Assembly: GCA_016716505.1 (NCBI GenBank)
Contig: JADJWF010000011.1
Span: 558,001-622,000 of the forward strand
DNA length: 64,000 nt
Origin: Verrucomicrobiota bacterium
Lineage (GTDB): Bacteria > Verrucomicrobiota > Verrucomicrobiia > Limisphaerales > J093
Direction: 5' to 3'
Under the pieces are notes generated by a model. That model was not told the DNA's origin. It made no database searches and saw only the letters and a list, made by a program, of their open reading frames with translations. The position numbers and the translations under genes were made by a program. How positions within the stretch are numbered: position 1 is the first letter of the stretch; each line of letters begins with the position of its first letter. Positions 17,126 through 26,238 of the stretch are shown in pieces.

Positions 17126-18328
17126 TCAGCCGCCCCCTTCATAGGCGGCGGCAAACAGCGCCGCAAAGTCCGCTTCCGTTACGGGCCGGGGGTTGAACTG
17201 TGCCGTCCATTGTCGGGCGGCCTCGGCGGCCAGCGCGGGAAGCCTCGCCCGCTCCACCCCGGATGCCTCCAGGGTTCGGGCGAAGCCAGCGCCCACCAGG
17301 AAGCGTTCGATCGTCTCGGCCAGGGCGGACACGGCGGCCGCCTCGGGCACGTCGGCGGACACCAGCCCGGCGGCGCGTGAAAGCTCCGCATAGATCGCGC
17401 TGGCGGTGGCGTCCCCGGCGGCGTTGAACCGGATGACATGCGGCAGCATGACGGCCACCGCGTGGCCGTGGGTCAGGTCGAACCGCGCGGTCAGGGGGTT
17501 GGCGCACGAGTGCGCCGCGCCGAGCATGGAGTTCTCGATGGCGGTCCCGGCGAACGCCGCGCCCAACTGCATCCCGGCCCGTGCGGGCAGGTCGCCCGGA
17601 GCGGCCAGCACGCGCGGAAAGGCGGCGACCAGGCGCCGAAACGCCTCGCGCGAATACATCGCGGAGATCGGGTTGCGCCGGCGCGTGACGGCGGTTTCGA
17701 CGGCGTGGGTGATCGCGTCCAGCCCCGTGCAGGCGGTGACCCGCGGCGGCTGGGAGACCGTCAAGGTGGGATCGAGGAGGGCCACTCGCGCGGCGGCCTT
17801 GGGATCGAGGCAGGCCATCTTCTGGTGCGTTTGCTCGTCCGCGATCAGGGCGGCGCACTGGCATTCGCTGCCGGTGCCGGCGGTGGTGGGGACGGCGATG
17901 AGCGGCAGCATGGGTCTGGTCGCCTTGCCGACGCCCCAATAGTCGCGCATCTCGCCGCCGTTGGTGAACAGGAAGTTGCCGCCCTTGGCAGTGTCCATCG
18001 AGCTGCCCCCTCCAAGACCGACGATCGTGTCAGTCGAATGCTCGCGCAGGGCTGCGACGCACCGGGCAACGTCCAGGGTGGTGGGGTTTTCGCGCACGGC
18101 GTCAAAAACGGCGGTCGTCAAGCCGGCCGCTTCGAGCGAGCTTCGGGCGCGTTCGACGTGGCCGGCCTTCACGATGCCGGCATCGGTCACAATCAGCACC
18201 CGTCGGCCACCCAATTCGCGGGTCAATTCGCCCAACCGGTCCAGCGTACCCTCCCCAAAAACCAGCCGTGTGCGGGGTTGATGATCGAAGGGACCGATGC
18301 AGGCGGAATCCAAGGCGTCAGACATCAT
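17126..18328 (-). CDS. Iron-containing alcohol dehydrogenase
   Basis: About 400 residues, group III metal-dependent dehydrogenase. The nucleotide site GLGGGSSMDTAKG is at about 95-107. It is followed by PLIAVPTTAGTGSE, the metal-ligand segment CTGLDAITHAVET and HSCANPLTARFDLTHGHAVAVMLPHV, which together provide the Asp and His ligands. The family oxidises or reduces various small alcohols and aldehydes; the substrate cannot be told from sequence. The start is one of two adjacent ATGs (18328 or 18325). Divergently arranged to the beta-helix gene at 18450, with about 120 bases between them. Confidence 0.9.
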   Translation of the reverse strand: MMSDALDSACIGPFDHQPRTRLVFGEGTLDRLGELTRELGGRRVLIVTDAGIVKAGHVERARSSLEAAGLTTAVFDAVRENPTTLDVARCVAALREHSTDTIVGLGGGSSMDTAKGGNFLFTNGGEMRDYWGVGKATRPMLPLIAVPTTAGTGSECQCAALIADEQTHQKMACLDPKAAARVALLDPTLTVSQPPRVTACTGLDAITHAVETAVTRRRNPISAMYSREAFRRLVAAFPRVLAAPGDLPARAGMQLGAAFAGTAIENSMLGAAHSCANPLTARFDLTHGHAVAVMLPHVIRFNAAGDATASAIYAELSRAAGLVSADVPEAAAVSALAETIERFLVGAGFARTLEASGVERARLPALAAEAARQWTAQFNPRPVTEADFAALFAAAYEGGG

Positions 18329-18449
18329 CGCGGTCAGGCTAGCCTTGGCCGAACGCTGGCGCCAGCCGGGTCGCCCCAAAATCTTCAGCGCCGGGCGAAT
18401 TTGCCGCCCGCCGCCGGAGTCAGAACTGTCGGTTGATCACCGACAACGC

Positions 18450-20354
18450 ATGAGCCATACCCGCCTGTTTGCCGCCGCCGTTCTCGTTTTTGCCGGTGCT
18501 CTGCCCCTCGTCGCCGCTGACTGGCATGTCGCGCCCACTGGCGACGACGCGCATGACGGCCTGTCCGCCGGGCGTCCTATGCGGACCTTGTCGGCGGCGC
18601 TGCGGTCCAGTGCGCTGCGGCACGATCCCGCCGCGTCCACGATCTGGGTTCACGACGGCGTGCATGAAGACGTGGCGGTCGAACTCGGTCCGGGACATTC
18701 CGGACTGACCATCAAGGCTGCGCCGGGCGCGAAACCGGTCCTGCTGGGCGGGCGGAGGGTCCGTGGCTGGGAGCGGGAGGACGAAAAGTTTTGGTCCGCC
18801 CCCTGGCCCCTGGCCGACGGCGAAAAGCGGGTCGCGCCGCGGATGCTGGTGGTCAACGGGCGGCTTTGTCCGCGCGCGCGGTTGCCCGAGCGCGACGCGT
18901 TGCCGCACCTCACCGTGTTCGACGTGCCGTGGATGAGCAGCACCGGCGGTGGCTGGCAGCGCAAACCGACCGCCGAGGAACTCACGACGCTTCGCTACGC
19001 CCCGGGACTCCTGCCGGCGAATCTTCAGATTCGCGACGCCGAGGTCACGGTCTTCCACATGTGGGACGAGTCAGTGGTCGGCGTGGCCGATCACGACCCG
19101 GCAGCGGGCGTACTGCGTTTCCGTTCCGAGAGCGGGCATCCGCCCGGGGCGTTCGGGGTCAGGAAGTTCGTGATCTGGAACACCCGCGAGGGCATGACGC
19201 GGCCGGGGCAGTGGTTTCACGATCGCGCGCGGGGCCGGTTGGTCTATTGGCCGCTGCCGGGGGAAAAACCTGAGGACATCGAAGCGTACGCGCCCACCGG
19301 GACGACCATCCTCCGCCTCCAGGGGAACCGTGCGGAGCCGGTGCGACGGATCACCGTGGAGGGCCTGGAGTTCTCGCTCACCTCGGTGCCCCTCAAGGCC
19401 GCCGGGTTTGCGGCGGAGGCGTTCGACGGCGCGATTTCGCTCGAGTTTGCTGAAGAGTGCGTGTTTCGCGCGCTGACCGTGCGACGCGTCGCGGGTCATG
19501 GCATCAAGACGGGCCGCAATGTCAGCGGAACGGTCGTGGAGGGTTGCGAAATCGCGGAGTGCGGCGCGGGCGGGCTGTACGTTGGCGGGCGGCGGGCGCG
19601 CATTCACAACAATCACGTCCACGGCATCGGACGGTTCTATCCCAGCGCGGTGGGCATCTACCGGGGCGGCCAGGATTGCGAGGTGAGCCACAACGAGGTT
19701 CACGACACCTCGTACTCGGCGATCAACTACGGCGGCCGCGGCAACCGCGTCGAGTACAACCTCCTCTACGACTGCATGAAGGTGCTTCACGACGGCGCGG
19801 CCATTTACCTGTTTGCGGCCGACCGCTGCGTCTTGCGCGGCAACGTGGCGCGCGACATCACCGACCGCGGCGGGTACCCCGTGAGCGCCTACTACCTCGA
19901 CGAGCGCAGCACCAACTGCGTGGTCGAGGAGAATCTCGCCCTGCGGGTTTCCTGGCCCGCGCACAACCACATGGCCACGAACAACGTCATCCGCCGCAAC
20001 GTGTTCATCAGCGACGGCGACCTCAAGCTCACGTGGCCGCGCAGCCGCGAGTTCACGATGGCGGAGAACGTCCTGTACGCCGCCGGCAAGATCCGGCTCG
20101 AAGGCGTCAACGGCGTGACGAACTGGTCGCGCAACCTCTTCTTCAGCGGCGCCGATAAGATTGAGCAGATCGAACTGCGGGACTACTCGGGCGTGAAGAC
20201 GTTCGAAGGCGCGCCGGCCGACTCGGTGGTCGGCGATCCGCTGTTCGTTGACTGGCCGAACGGCGACGTGCGGTTCCGACCCGGCTCGCCGGCGTTGAGG
20301 CTGGGACTGCCCCAACCGGACTTCCGCCGCGCGGGTCGGCTGCGCGAGCCATGA
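18450..20354 (+). CDS. Exported right-handed parallel beta-helix repeat protein (paralogue)
   Basis: A 634-residue protein with a signal peptide (RLFAAAVLVFAGALPLVAA) and a DUF1565-type opening (WHVAPTGDDAHDGLSAGRP). A mid domain contains RMLVVNGRLCPRARLPER, and beta-helix rungs run from about residue 290 (FRALTVRRVAGHGIKTGRN, IHNNHVHGIGRFYPSAVGIY, VSHNEVHDTSYSAINYGG). Domain order matches the protein at 6663-8708, showing they are paralogues. Likely an extracellular glycan-active or glycan-binding protein; catalytic residues are not identifiable. It heads a rightward run with the glycosidase at 20500. Confidence 0.88.
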   Translation: MSHTRLFAAAVLVFAGALPLVAADWHVAPTGDDAHDGLSAGRPMRTLSAALRSSALRHDPAASTIWVHDGVHEDVAVELGPGHSGLTIKAAPGAKPVLLGGRRVRGWEREDEKFWSAPWPLADGEKRVAPRMLVVNGRLCPRARLPERDALPHLTVFDVPWMSSTGGGWQRKPTAEELTTLRYAPGLLPANLQIRDAEVTVFHMWDESVVGVADHDPAAGVLRFRSESGHPPGAFGVRKFVIWNTREGMTRPGQWFHDRARGRLVYWPLPGEKPEDIEAYAPTGTTILRLQGNRAEPVRRITVEGLEFSLTSVPLKAAGFAAEAFDGAISLEFAEECVFRALTVRRVAGHGIKTGRNVSGTVVEGCEIAECGAGGLYVGGRRARIHNNHVHGIGRFYPSAVGIYRGGQDCEVSHNEVHDTSYSAINYGGRGNRVEYNLLYDCMKVLHDGAAIYLFAADRCVLRGNVARDITDRGGYPVSAYYLDERSTNCVVEENLALRVSWPAHNHMATNNVIRRNVFISDGDLKLTWPRSREFTMAENVLYAAGKIRLEGVNGVTNWSRNLFFSGADKIEQIELRDYSGVKTFEGAPADSVVGDPLFVDWPNGDVRFRPGSPALRLGLPQPDFRRAGRLREP

Positions 20355-20499
20355 GCGCCGGCACGCCATCCCCGCTTCTCGCGCGACGACGCCGGATCAT
20401 CGGCTTCGCCCTGCGATCCGCCGGCGGCAGCAAGCCTTGGACCGCGGCGTTCGCTTTTCTGTGTCGGTCAGATTTCGGAATTCGGTTCCCTCATTGCTG

Positions 20500-22761
20500 A
20501 TGAAACGCCTCCTCGCCATCTCTGTCGCCGCGACGCTGACCGCCTTTGCGGCCGAACCCACCGCTCCCGTCACCATCACCGCCGGTCCCGATTGGATCCC
20601 GCTCAAGCCCGAGCTGGAGATTGAAGCCGGCTCGGCGCTCGACTTCTCCGGGATGGGTTTCGTGGATGCGCCCGCCGGCAAGCACGGCCGCGTCATCGTG
20701 AACGCGAAGGGCCAGTTCGCTTTCGCGAATTCGCCCGGGATCGCCCGTCGCTTTTACGGGGTGAACCTGTGCTTCGGGGCTCACTACCTGTCGAAGACCG
20801 AGGCGGACCAACTGGCCGAGCGCCTCGTGCGCCTTGGCTACAACGCCCTGCGGATTCATCATTACGAGCGCGACCTCACCCAGGGCCAGCGGCCGACGAC
20901 GAGCCTCAACCCGGACAAGCTCGAGCAGTTTGACTACCTCATGGCGGCGCTGATCCGCCGCGGCATCTACCTCACCACGGACCTGTTTGTCTCGCGCCCC
21001 GTGGCGTGGCGCGACCTCGGCATGGACCGCGACGGCCAGGTGCCGATGGACACCTTCAAAATCCTCGTGCCGGTTCACCCGGGCGCGTTCGAGAACTGGA
21101 AGCAGTTTGCCCGCGCACTGTTGACGCACCGAAATCCCCACACCGGTCGCACCTATGCCGAGGAGCCGGCGCTGGCGTGGATCGCCATGATCAACGAGGG
21201 CAACTTCGGCAACTTCCTCAAGGACCTGCGTACTTTTCCGGAGTGGAAGCAGGCATGGAACCGGTGGTTGGCCGGCGCGTATCCCGATCGCGCCGCCCTC
21301 GCGACGGTGTGGGGCGGCGAACTCAAGGCGGATGAGAACCCCGCCGAGGACTCCGTGGACCTGCCGACAAACATTTACGACAGCACCGTGCGCACGCGCG
21401 ATTGCCTGCGGTTCTTCGCGGAGCGCGAGCGCGAAATGGTCACGCGGATGAAGACGTTTCTCCGCGATGAACTCGGCTGCCACGCGCTCGTCAGCAACGC
21501 GAACTCCTGGACCCGCTTCACCACCGACCAGGGCGCGCGCACGGTGTACGACTACGTGGATGACCACTTCTACTTGGACCACCCACAGTTCCTCGAGACT
21601 CCCTGGCGCCTGCCCAGTCGCTGTCCCAACACCAGCCCCTTGGCGGAAGGCGCGACCGGCGGTCGCAACCTGAATTTTACCCGGCTCTTCGACCGGCCCT
21701 TCACGATCACCGAGTACAACTACTCGGGCCCGGGCCGTTTTCGCGGGGTCGGCGGCATTCTGACCGGGGCGATGGGGGCGTTGCAGGACTGGGGCGGCAT
21801 CTGGCGCTTTGCCTACAGCCACAGCCGTGAGGCGATGTTTACGCCGTCGCGGATCAACTACTTCGACATGGCCTGCGACCCGCTCGGTCAGGCGGCGGAG
21901 CGGGCCTCCATCTGCCTGTTTCTGCGCGGCGACCTGCAGCCCGCCTCCCACTCGGTGGCGGTCGTCATGACGCCGGCCGACCTGGCCCACCCGCCCCGGA
22001 AAATCCCCACGCTCGCTCCCAAGTGGCACTGGCTGGCCTGGGTGACCCGCGTGGGAACACACGTGGCGCCCGACGCCGGCGCGCCGTTGCCGCACGACTT
22101 GATCCTGCCGCTGGGCTGGCACACGACCGCCAGCGAATACGGCTCCGCCAAAGTCCTCAACGCTGATCCGTACGCGATCGAAGATCCCGCCATCTGGAAC
22201 GCGGTGAGACAGCGCGGCGTGGTGGCACCCGGCAATCTCACGGAGCCGCCGCGCAAGATTTATCAGAGCGAGACGGGCGAGGTGTTGATTGACGGGACGG
22301 GCGACCGGCTCGTGCTGGACACGCCGCGGACCGCCGGAGGGTACGCGCCGGCAGGCAGCACGGTGATGGCCACAAAGGGTGGTGTCTCTGTCCGCGTGCG
22401 GGACAGCGACGCAACCGTCTGGGTGAGTGCGCTGGACGACCAGCCCATTCGTCGCAGCCAGCGCCTCCTGGTGACGCATCTCACGGACCTTCAGAACACC
22501 GACATCAAGTACGCCGAGCCGGAGCGGAAGACGCTGCTCGACTGGGGCCGGATGCCGCACCTTGTGCGCAGTGGCCGGGCGGAGGTCAGCATCACCCTGA
22601 CCGCGCCCGAGCGATATGGCGTGTGGGCACTCGCGCCCAGCGGCCGACGTCTGGCGGAAGTGCCCGCGGTCACGAGCGGCGGCCAGTTGACCTTCACGGC
22701 CGACGTGGCCGGCGACGCGCCCAAAGGCGCGCGGATGTTGTACGAAGTGGCCGTGAAATGA
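20500..22761 (+). CDS. Exported glycoside hydrolase, GH5/clan-A-like TIM barrel
   Basis: A 753-residue protein. The ATG at 20500 gives a signal peptide (RLLAISVAATLTAFAAE). The barrel begins around ARRFYGVNLCFGAHYL and includes GYNALRIHHYERDL. The likely acid/base Glu sits in LAWIAMINEGNFGN (strand 4 position) and the likely nucleophile Glu in FTITEYNYSGPGRF (strand 7 position). Their spacing and context fit retaining glycosidases of clan A. The C-terminal third is beta-rich (VSVRVRDSDATVWVSAL, ERYGVWALAPSGRRL). The substrate is not predictable. It lies between a beta-helix gene and the multi-domain cytochrome gene. Confidence 0.8.
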   Translation: MKRLLAISVAATLTAFAAEPTAPVTITAGPDWIPLKPELEIEAGSALDFSGMGFVDAPAGKHGRVIVNAKGQFAFANSPGIARRFYGVNLCFGAHYLSKTEADQLAERLVRLGYNALRIHHYERDLTQGQRPTTSLNPDKLEQFDYLMAALIRRGIYLTTDLFVSRPVAWRDLGMDRDGQVPMDTFKILVPVHPGAFENWKQFARALLTHRNPHTGRTYAEEPALAWIAMINEGNFGNFLKDLRTFPEWKQAWNRWLAGAYPDRAALATVWGGELKADENPAEDSVDLPTNIYDSTVRTRDCLRFFAEREREMVTRMKTFLRDELGCHALVSNANSWTRFTTDQGARTVYDYVDDHFYLDHPQFLETPWRLPSRCPNTSPLAEGATGGRNLNFTRLFDRPFTITEYNYSGPGRFRGVGGILTGAMGALQDWGGIWRFAYSHSREAMFTPSRINYFDMACDPLGQAAERASICLFLRGDLQPASHSVAVVMTPADLAHPPRKIPTLAPKWHWLAWVTRVGTHVAPDAGAPLPHDLILPLGWHTTASEYGSAKVLNADPYAIEDPAIWNAVRQRGVVAPGNLTEPPRKIYQSETGEVLIDGTGDRLVLDTPRTAGGYAPAGSTVMATKGGVSVRVRDSDATVWVSALDDQPIRRSQRLLVTHLTDLQNTDIKYAEPERKTLLDWGRMPHLVRSGRAEVSITLTAPERYGVWALAPSGRRLAEVPAVTSGGQLTFTADVAGDAPKGARMLYEVAVK

Positions 22762-22814
22762 ACGGTTTTCCCGGGTTCCTTGCCCGTCTCCGCGATGATC
22801 GCTAGGGTTGCGTC

Positions 22815-25211
22815 ATGAGATGGCGTTGGCCAGACCAGTTCCCCGAAGCGACCCGCCTCGGCGCCTTCGGCTTGCTGCTGCTCCTGGGAGCGGCGTTCGT
22901 TGCCTGGGTGGTCGTGCCCCGCGCGCCTGCCCGGCCGGCGCCGTGGCTCGCGCCCGATGGCCAGCCCGTGACTTACGTGGGTCACATCCGCCCGCTCTTC
23001 GAAAAGTACTGCGGCGATTGCCACATTGACACCGTCAAGGGCGGCCTTGACCTCGACCAGTATCCGGATGCGCAGTCGGTGAAGGCGCACCGGCCCGTCT
23101 TCGAGGCGATCCTCAAGAACGTGGAAGGCGGCATCATGCCGCCGGAGAACAAACCGCAGCCCACACCCGAGGAACGCTTCCGGTTGGTGGGCTGGCTCAA
23201 GGGCGAATTGTACGCCTGCGATTGCACCCGGCCCGATCCGGGCCGCGTCACGCTCCGCCGTCTCAACCGCACCGAATACAACAACACCGTCCGCGACCTG
23301 GTGGGCGTGGACCTGCGGCCCGCCGATGATTTTCCCGAGGACGACACCGGCTACGGCTTCGACAATATCGGCGATGTGCTGTCGCTGCCGCCCGTCCTGA
23401 TGGAGCGGTACCTCGCGGCAGCGGAGAAGGTGCTGGACGCCGCGATCATCACCGGGCCGCGGCCGCCGACCGTGCGGAAGATCGAGCCGGCGGCCATGAC
23501 GGGCGGGGCGGTGTCCGAGTTCGGCAGCCGCGTGCTCGCCAGCCAGGGGGAGATCGCCGCGTCGGTGGAGCTGCCCGAGGCCGGCGAATACCGTCTGCGC
23601 GTCCGGGCCTTTGGCGATCAGGCCGGGCCAGAGCGGGTGAAGATGGCCGTCGCCGTTGACGAGCGCGAGCTCGGGACGGTGGAAGTGAAGGCACGCCGTC
23701 GCGCGCCCGAGGACCACGACTTCAAGCTCGCTCTGGACGCCGGCAGTCACCGGCTGCGCGCCTCCTTCCTCAACGACTATTACCGGGCGGACGATCCCAA
23801 CCCGAACAATCGCGACCGCAACCTGCACGTCGTGCATTTTGAACTGACCGGTCCGTTCACGACCAACTGGCCGACGCTGACGGCGGCGCACCGAAGGATC
23901 TTCATTGCGCAGCCGTCTGCACCAACGCCCGAGGCGCGGCGATCCGCCGCCGAACAGATCATCCTCCGCTTCGCGTCCCGGGCCTTCCGCCGCCCGGCCG
24001 CCGCCGACGAGGTGAGCCGGCTGATGCGGTTCTACGACGCGGCCATCGCCGAAGGCGACAACCACGAGCAGGCAGTGAAGCTCGCCCTGCGGGCCGTGCT
24101 GGTGTCGCCGCGCTTTCTCTTTCGCGAGGAACCGCGGCCGGACCCCAACAACCCCCGCCGCATCCAGCCGGTGGACGAGTTCGCCCTCGCCTCGCGGCTC
24201 TCTTATTTCCTGTGGAGTACGATGCCCGACGACGAATTGTTCGTCCTCGCCGAGCGCGGGCAGTTGCGGCGCCACCTGCCCGCGCAGGTCCGCCGGATGT
24301 TGCGCGATCCGCGCGCCGATGCGCTGGTGACGAACTTCGCCGGGCAGTGGCTGCAGTTGCGCAACCTCGAGGGCATGGCCCCGGACGCGCGGCAATTTCC
24401 CGGCTTTACGCCCGCGCTGCGGGAAGCGATGCGGCAGGAGACCGAATGGTTCGTGCGACGCATCTTCGCGGAGGACCGCAGCGTACTCGAATTCCTCGAC
24501 GCGGACTGGACGTACGTCGAAGAAACGCTGGCGCGGCACTACGGGCTCGACGGCGTCCACGGCACAAACCTCACGCTCGTCAGCCTCGCCGGCACGCCGC
24601 GCGGCGGGTTGCTCACCCAGGCCAGCGTGCTGACGCTGACTTCGAACCCCACCCGCACCTCACCGGTGAAGCGCGGCAAATGGGTGCTCGACAACCTGCT
24701 CAACACCCCACCACCTCCGGCGCCGCCCAGCGTGCCCCAACTCGAAGAGGGCGCCGCCGCGAAACTCTCGGGCAGTCTCCGGCAACGCCTGGAGCAGCAC
24801 CGCGCCGATCCGCTCTGCGCGTCCTGTCACGCGCTCATGGACCCGATCGGCTTCGGGCTGGAGAACTTCGACGCCGTCGGGCGCTGGCGGCAGGAGGACG
24901 AGGGCTTCCCGATTGACCCCGCCGGCCGGCTCAACACCGGCGAGGCGTTTCAAGGGCCGGCCGAGCTGAAGCGGATCCTGCTCACCGCCAAGCGCGAAGA
25001 ATTCCTCCGCTGCCTCGCGGCCAAGCTGCTGACCTACGCGCTGGGCCGCGGCCTCGAGTACTACGACCAGTGCGCAGTGGACGAGATCGCGCGGCAGTTG
25101 CGGCGGGGTGATTACCGGCCTTCCGCGCTCGTCCTGGCCGTGGTCAACAGCGTGCCCTTCCAGATGCAGCGCGGCGAGCAACGGCCGGACCTCGCGACCG
25201 CCCGGCGGTGA
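22815..25211 (+). CDS. DUF1587/DUF1592/DUF1588/DUF1585 protein with planctomycete-type cytochrome c domain
   Basis: A 798-residue exported protein. An N-terminal membrane anchor (LGAFGLLLLLGAAFVAWVVV) is followed by a cytochrome-like domain with one heme motif CGDCH (HIRPLFEKYCGDCHIDTV). The next domains are DUF1587 (LRRLNRTEYNNTVRDLVGVD), a carbohydrate-binding-like beta domain, DUF1595, DUF1592 (FALASRLSYFLWSTMPDDEL), DUF1588 with a second CxxCH (ADPLCASCHALMDPIGFGLE) and DUF1585 at the end. Such proteins are a hallmark of Planctomycetes and Verrucomicrobia and are thought to act in periplasmic redox breakdown of polymers. The usual downstream DUF1552 partner is missing here. Confidence 0.92.
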   Translation: MRWRWPDQFPEATRLGAFGLLLLLGAAFVAWVVVPRAPARPAPWLAPDGQPVTYVGHIRPLFEKYCGDCHIDTVKGGLDLDQYPDAQSVKAHRPVFEAILKNVEGGIMPPENKPQPTPEERFRLVGWLKGELYACDCTRPDPGRVTLRRLNRTEYNNTVRDLVGVDLRPADDFPEDDTGYGFDNIGDVLSLPPVLMERYLAAAEKVLDAAIITGPRPPTVRKIEPAAMTGGAVSEFGSRVLASQGEIAASVELPEAGEYRLRVRAFGDQAGPERVKMAVAVDERELGTVEVKARRRAPEDHDFKLALDAGSHRLRASFLNDYYRADDPNPNNRDRNLHVVHFELTGPFTTNWPTLTAAHRRIFIAQPSAPTPEARRSAAEQIILRFASRAFRRPAAADEVSRLMRFYDAAIAEGDNHEQAVKLALRAVLVSPRFLFREEPRPDPNNPRRIQPVDEFALASRLSYFLWSTMPDDELFVLAERGQLRRHLPAQVRRMLRDPRADALVTNFAGQWLQLRNLEGMAPDARQFPGFTPALREAMRQETEWFVRRIFAEDRSVLEFLDADWTYVEETLARHYGLDGVHGTNLTLVSLAGTPRGGLLTQASVLTLTSNPTRTSPVKRGKWVLDNLLNTPPPPAPPSVPQLEEGAAAKLSGSLRQRLEQHRADPLCASCHALMDPIGFGLENFDAVGRWRQEDEGFPIDPAGRLNTGEAFQGPAELKRILLTAKREEFLRCLAAKLLTYALGRGLEYYDQCAVDEIARQLRRGDYRPSALVLAVVNSVPFQMQRGEQRPDLATARR

Positions 25212-25226
25212 CGCCGAAGTCGGTCG

Positions 25227-25502
25227 TCAGGAGGGCAGATTGTCGCGGATCACCGTCACCACCAGCAGCACCAGCCCGGCCAGGATCATCAACCCACCCA
25301 GCAGGCGCATGGTGGCCTCGTAGTGCTGGCCGCTGAGATGGAGGAGGAAGGGCGAAGGGTTGGGGGAATCGCGTACGTCGTCGTGCCACTTGAGCAGCCG
25401 CACCTGAATTCGCTCGCTGAACAGGAGCAGCAGCGTGCCCAACGCCATGAGCGCGGCGGCGATCACGATTGGCTTCCAGGTAATGACGGCGGGAACCAGC
25501 AC
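25227..25502 (-). CDS. Small membrane protein of unknown function
   Basis: A 91-residue protein with two predicted transmembrane helices (about 11-28, IVIAAALMALGTLLLLF; about 67-85, LLGGLMILAGLVLLVVTVI) and a charged loop between them (VRLLKWHDDVRDSPNPSP). It converges on the preceding cytochrome-domain gene with 15 bases between stops. No family recognised, but composition is clearly that of a real membrane protein. Confidence 0.65.
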   Translation of the reverse strand: MLVPAVITWKPIVIAAALMALGTLLLLFSERIQVRLLKWHDDVRDSPNPSPFLLHLSGQHYEATMRLLGGLMILAGLVLLVVTVIRDNLPS

Positions 25503-25573
25503 AGTACGAAAACGGGTTAGCAGACGAAAAAGGGTCGGTCCCGATTCAAGCTTTCCCTCCTGCGAGTGGGCGC

Positions 25574-26179
25574 TCAGCCGTGGGCGGCCCGGATGAGCGA
25601 GAGCAACCCGGCGTGGTCATCAGTGGCGGGAAAGGCTGGATACTCGCGGCGGACGTTGTCCGGAGCGCGAAACAGGATGCCGACGTCGGCGGCCTGCAAC
25701 ATGGCGATATCGTTGTACGAATCACCGCCCGCGATGACGCGGTAGTTCATGCCCCGCAGCGCCTCGACCGTCCGGCGCTTCTGATCCGGGATGCGCAGGG
25801 CGTAATCCACGATCCGATCGTCCACCACCACCAGCCGGTGGCAGAGCAGCGTGGGCCAGCCGAGCTGCCGCAGCAGCGGCTGCGCGAACTGTTCGAAGGT
25901 GTCGGAGAGGATGATCACCTGGGTGAATTCCCGCAGCGCGTTCAGAAACTCGACCGCGCCCGGAAGCGGCCGCAACGAGCCGATCACCGCCTGGATGTCG
26001 GACAACTTCAGGCCATGCTCGGCCAGCAATTTCAGCCGGCCACGCATCAGCACGTCGTAATCCGGCACGTCGCGTGTGGTCAGGCGTAGGCGCTCGATGC
26101 CCGTCTGCTCGGCCACAGCGATCCAGATCTCCGGGGTGAGGACTCCCTCCATGTCGAGCGTCACGATGCACTGTTGCAT
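25574..26179 (-). CDS. thrH: Phosphoserine phosphatase / homoserine phosphotransferase ThrH
   Basis: HAD-superfamily enzyme of 201 residues. Motif I is LDMEGVLTPEIW (nucleophile Asp9), motif II lies in QVIILSDTFEQF, and motif III/IV is GGDSYNDIAMLQAAD. The M-E-G-V/L-PEIW variant of motif I is typical of ThrH rather than SerB. ThrH hydrolyses phosphoserine and can transfer the phosphate to homoserine, linking serine and threonine synthesis. Start supported by the strongly conserved N-terminus. Confidence 0.92.
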   Translation of the reverse strand: MQQCIVTLDMEGVLTPEIWIAVAEQTGIERLRLTTRDVPDYDVLMRGRLKLLAEHGLKLSDIQAVIGSLRPLPGAVEFLNALREFTQVIILSDTFEQFAQPLLRQLGWPTLLCHRLVVVDDRIVDYALRIPDQKRRTVEALRGMNYRVIAGGDSYNDIAMLQAADVGILFRAPDNVRREYPAFPATDDHAGLLSLIRAAHG

Positions 26180-26238
26180 CCGCGAATCCTTCCCGGCCGG
26201 CGTGCGGGTGTCGAGCGTCCTTGAACCCGCGCGCTACA

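Noticed and set aside
20491..22560. 689-codon minus-strand frame
   Set aside because: Antisense to the clan-A-like glycosidase, which has a signal peptide and catalytic motifs.
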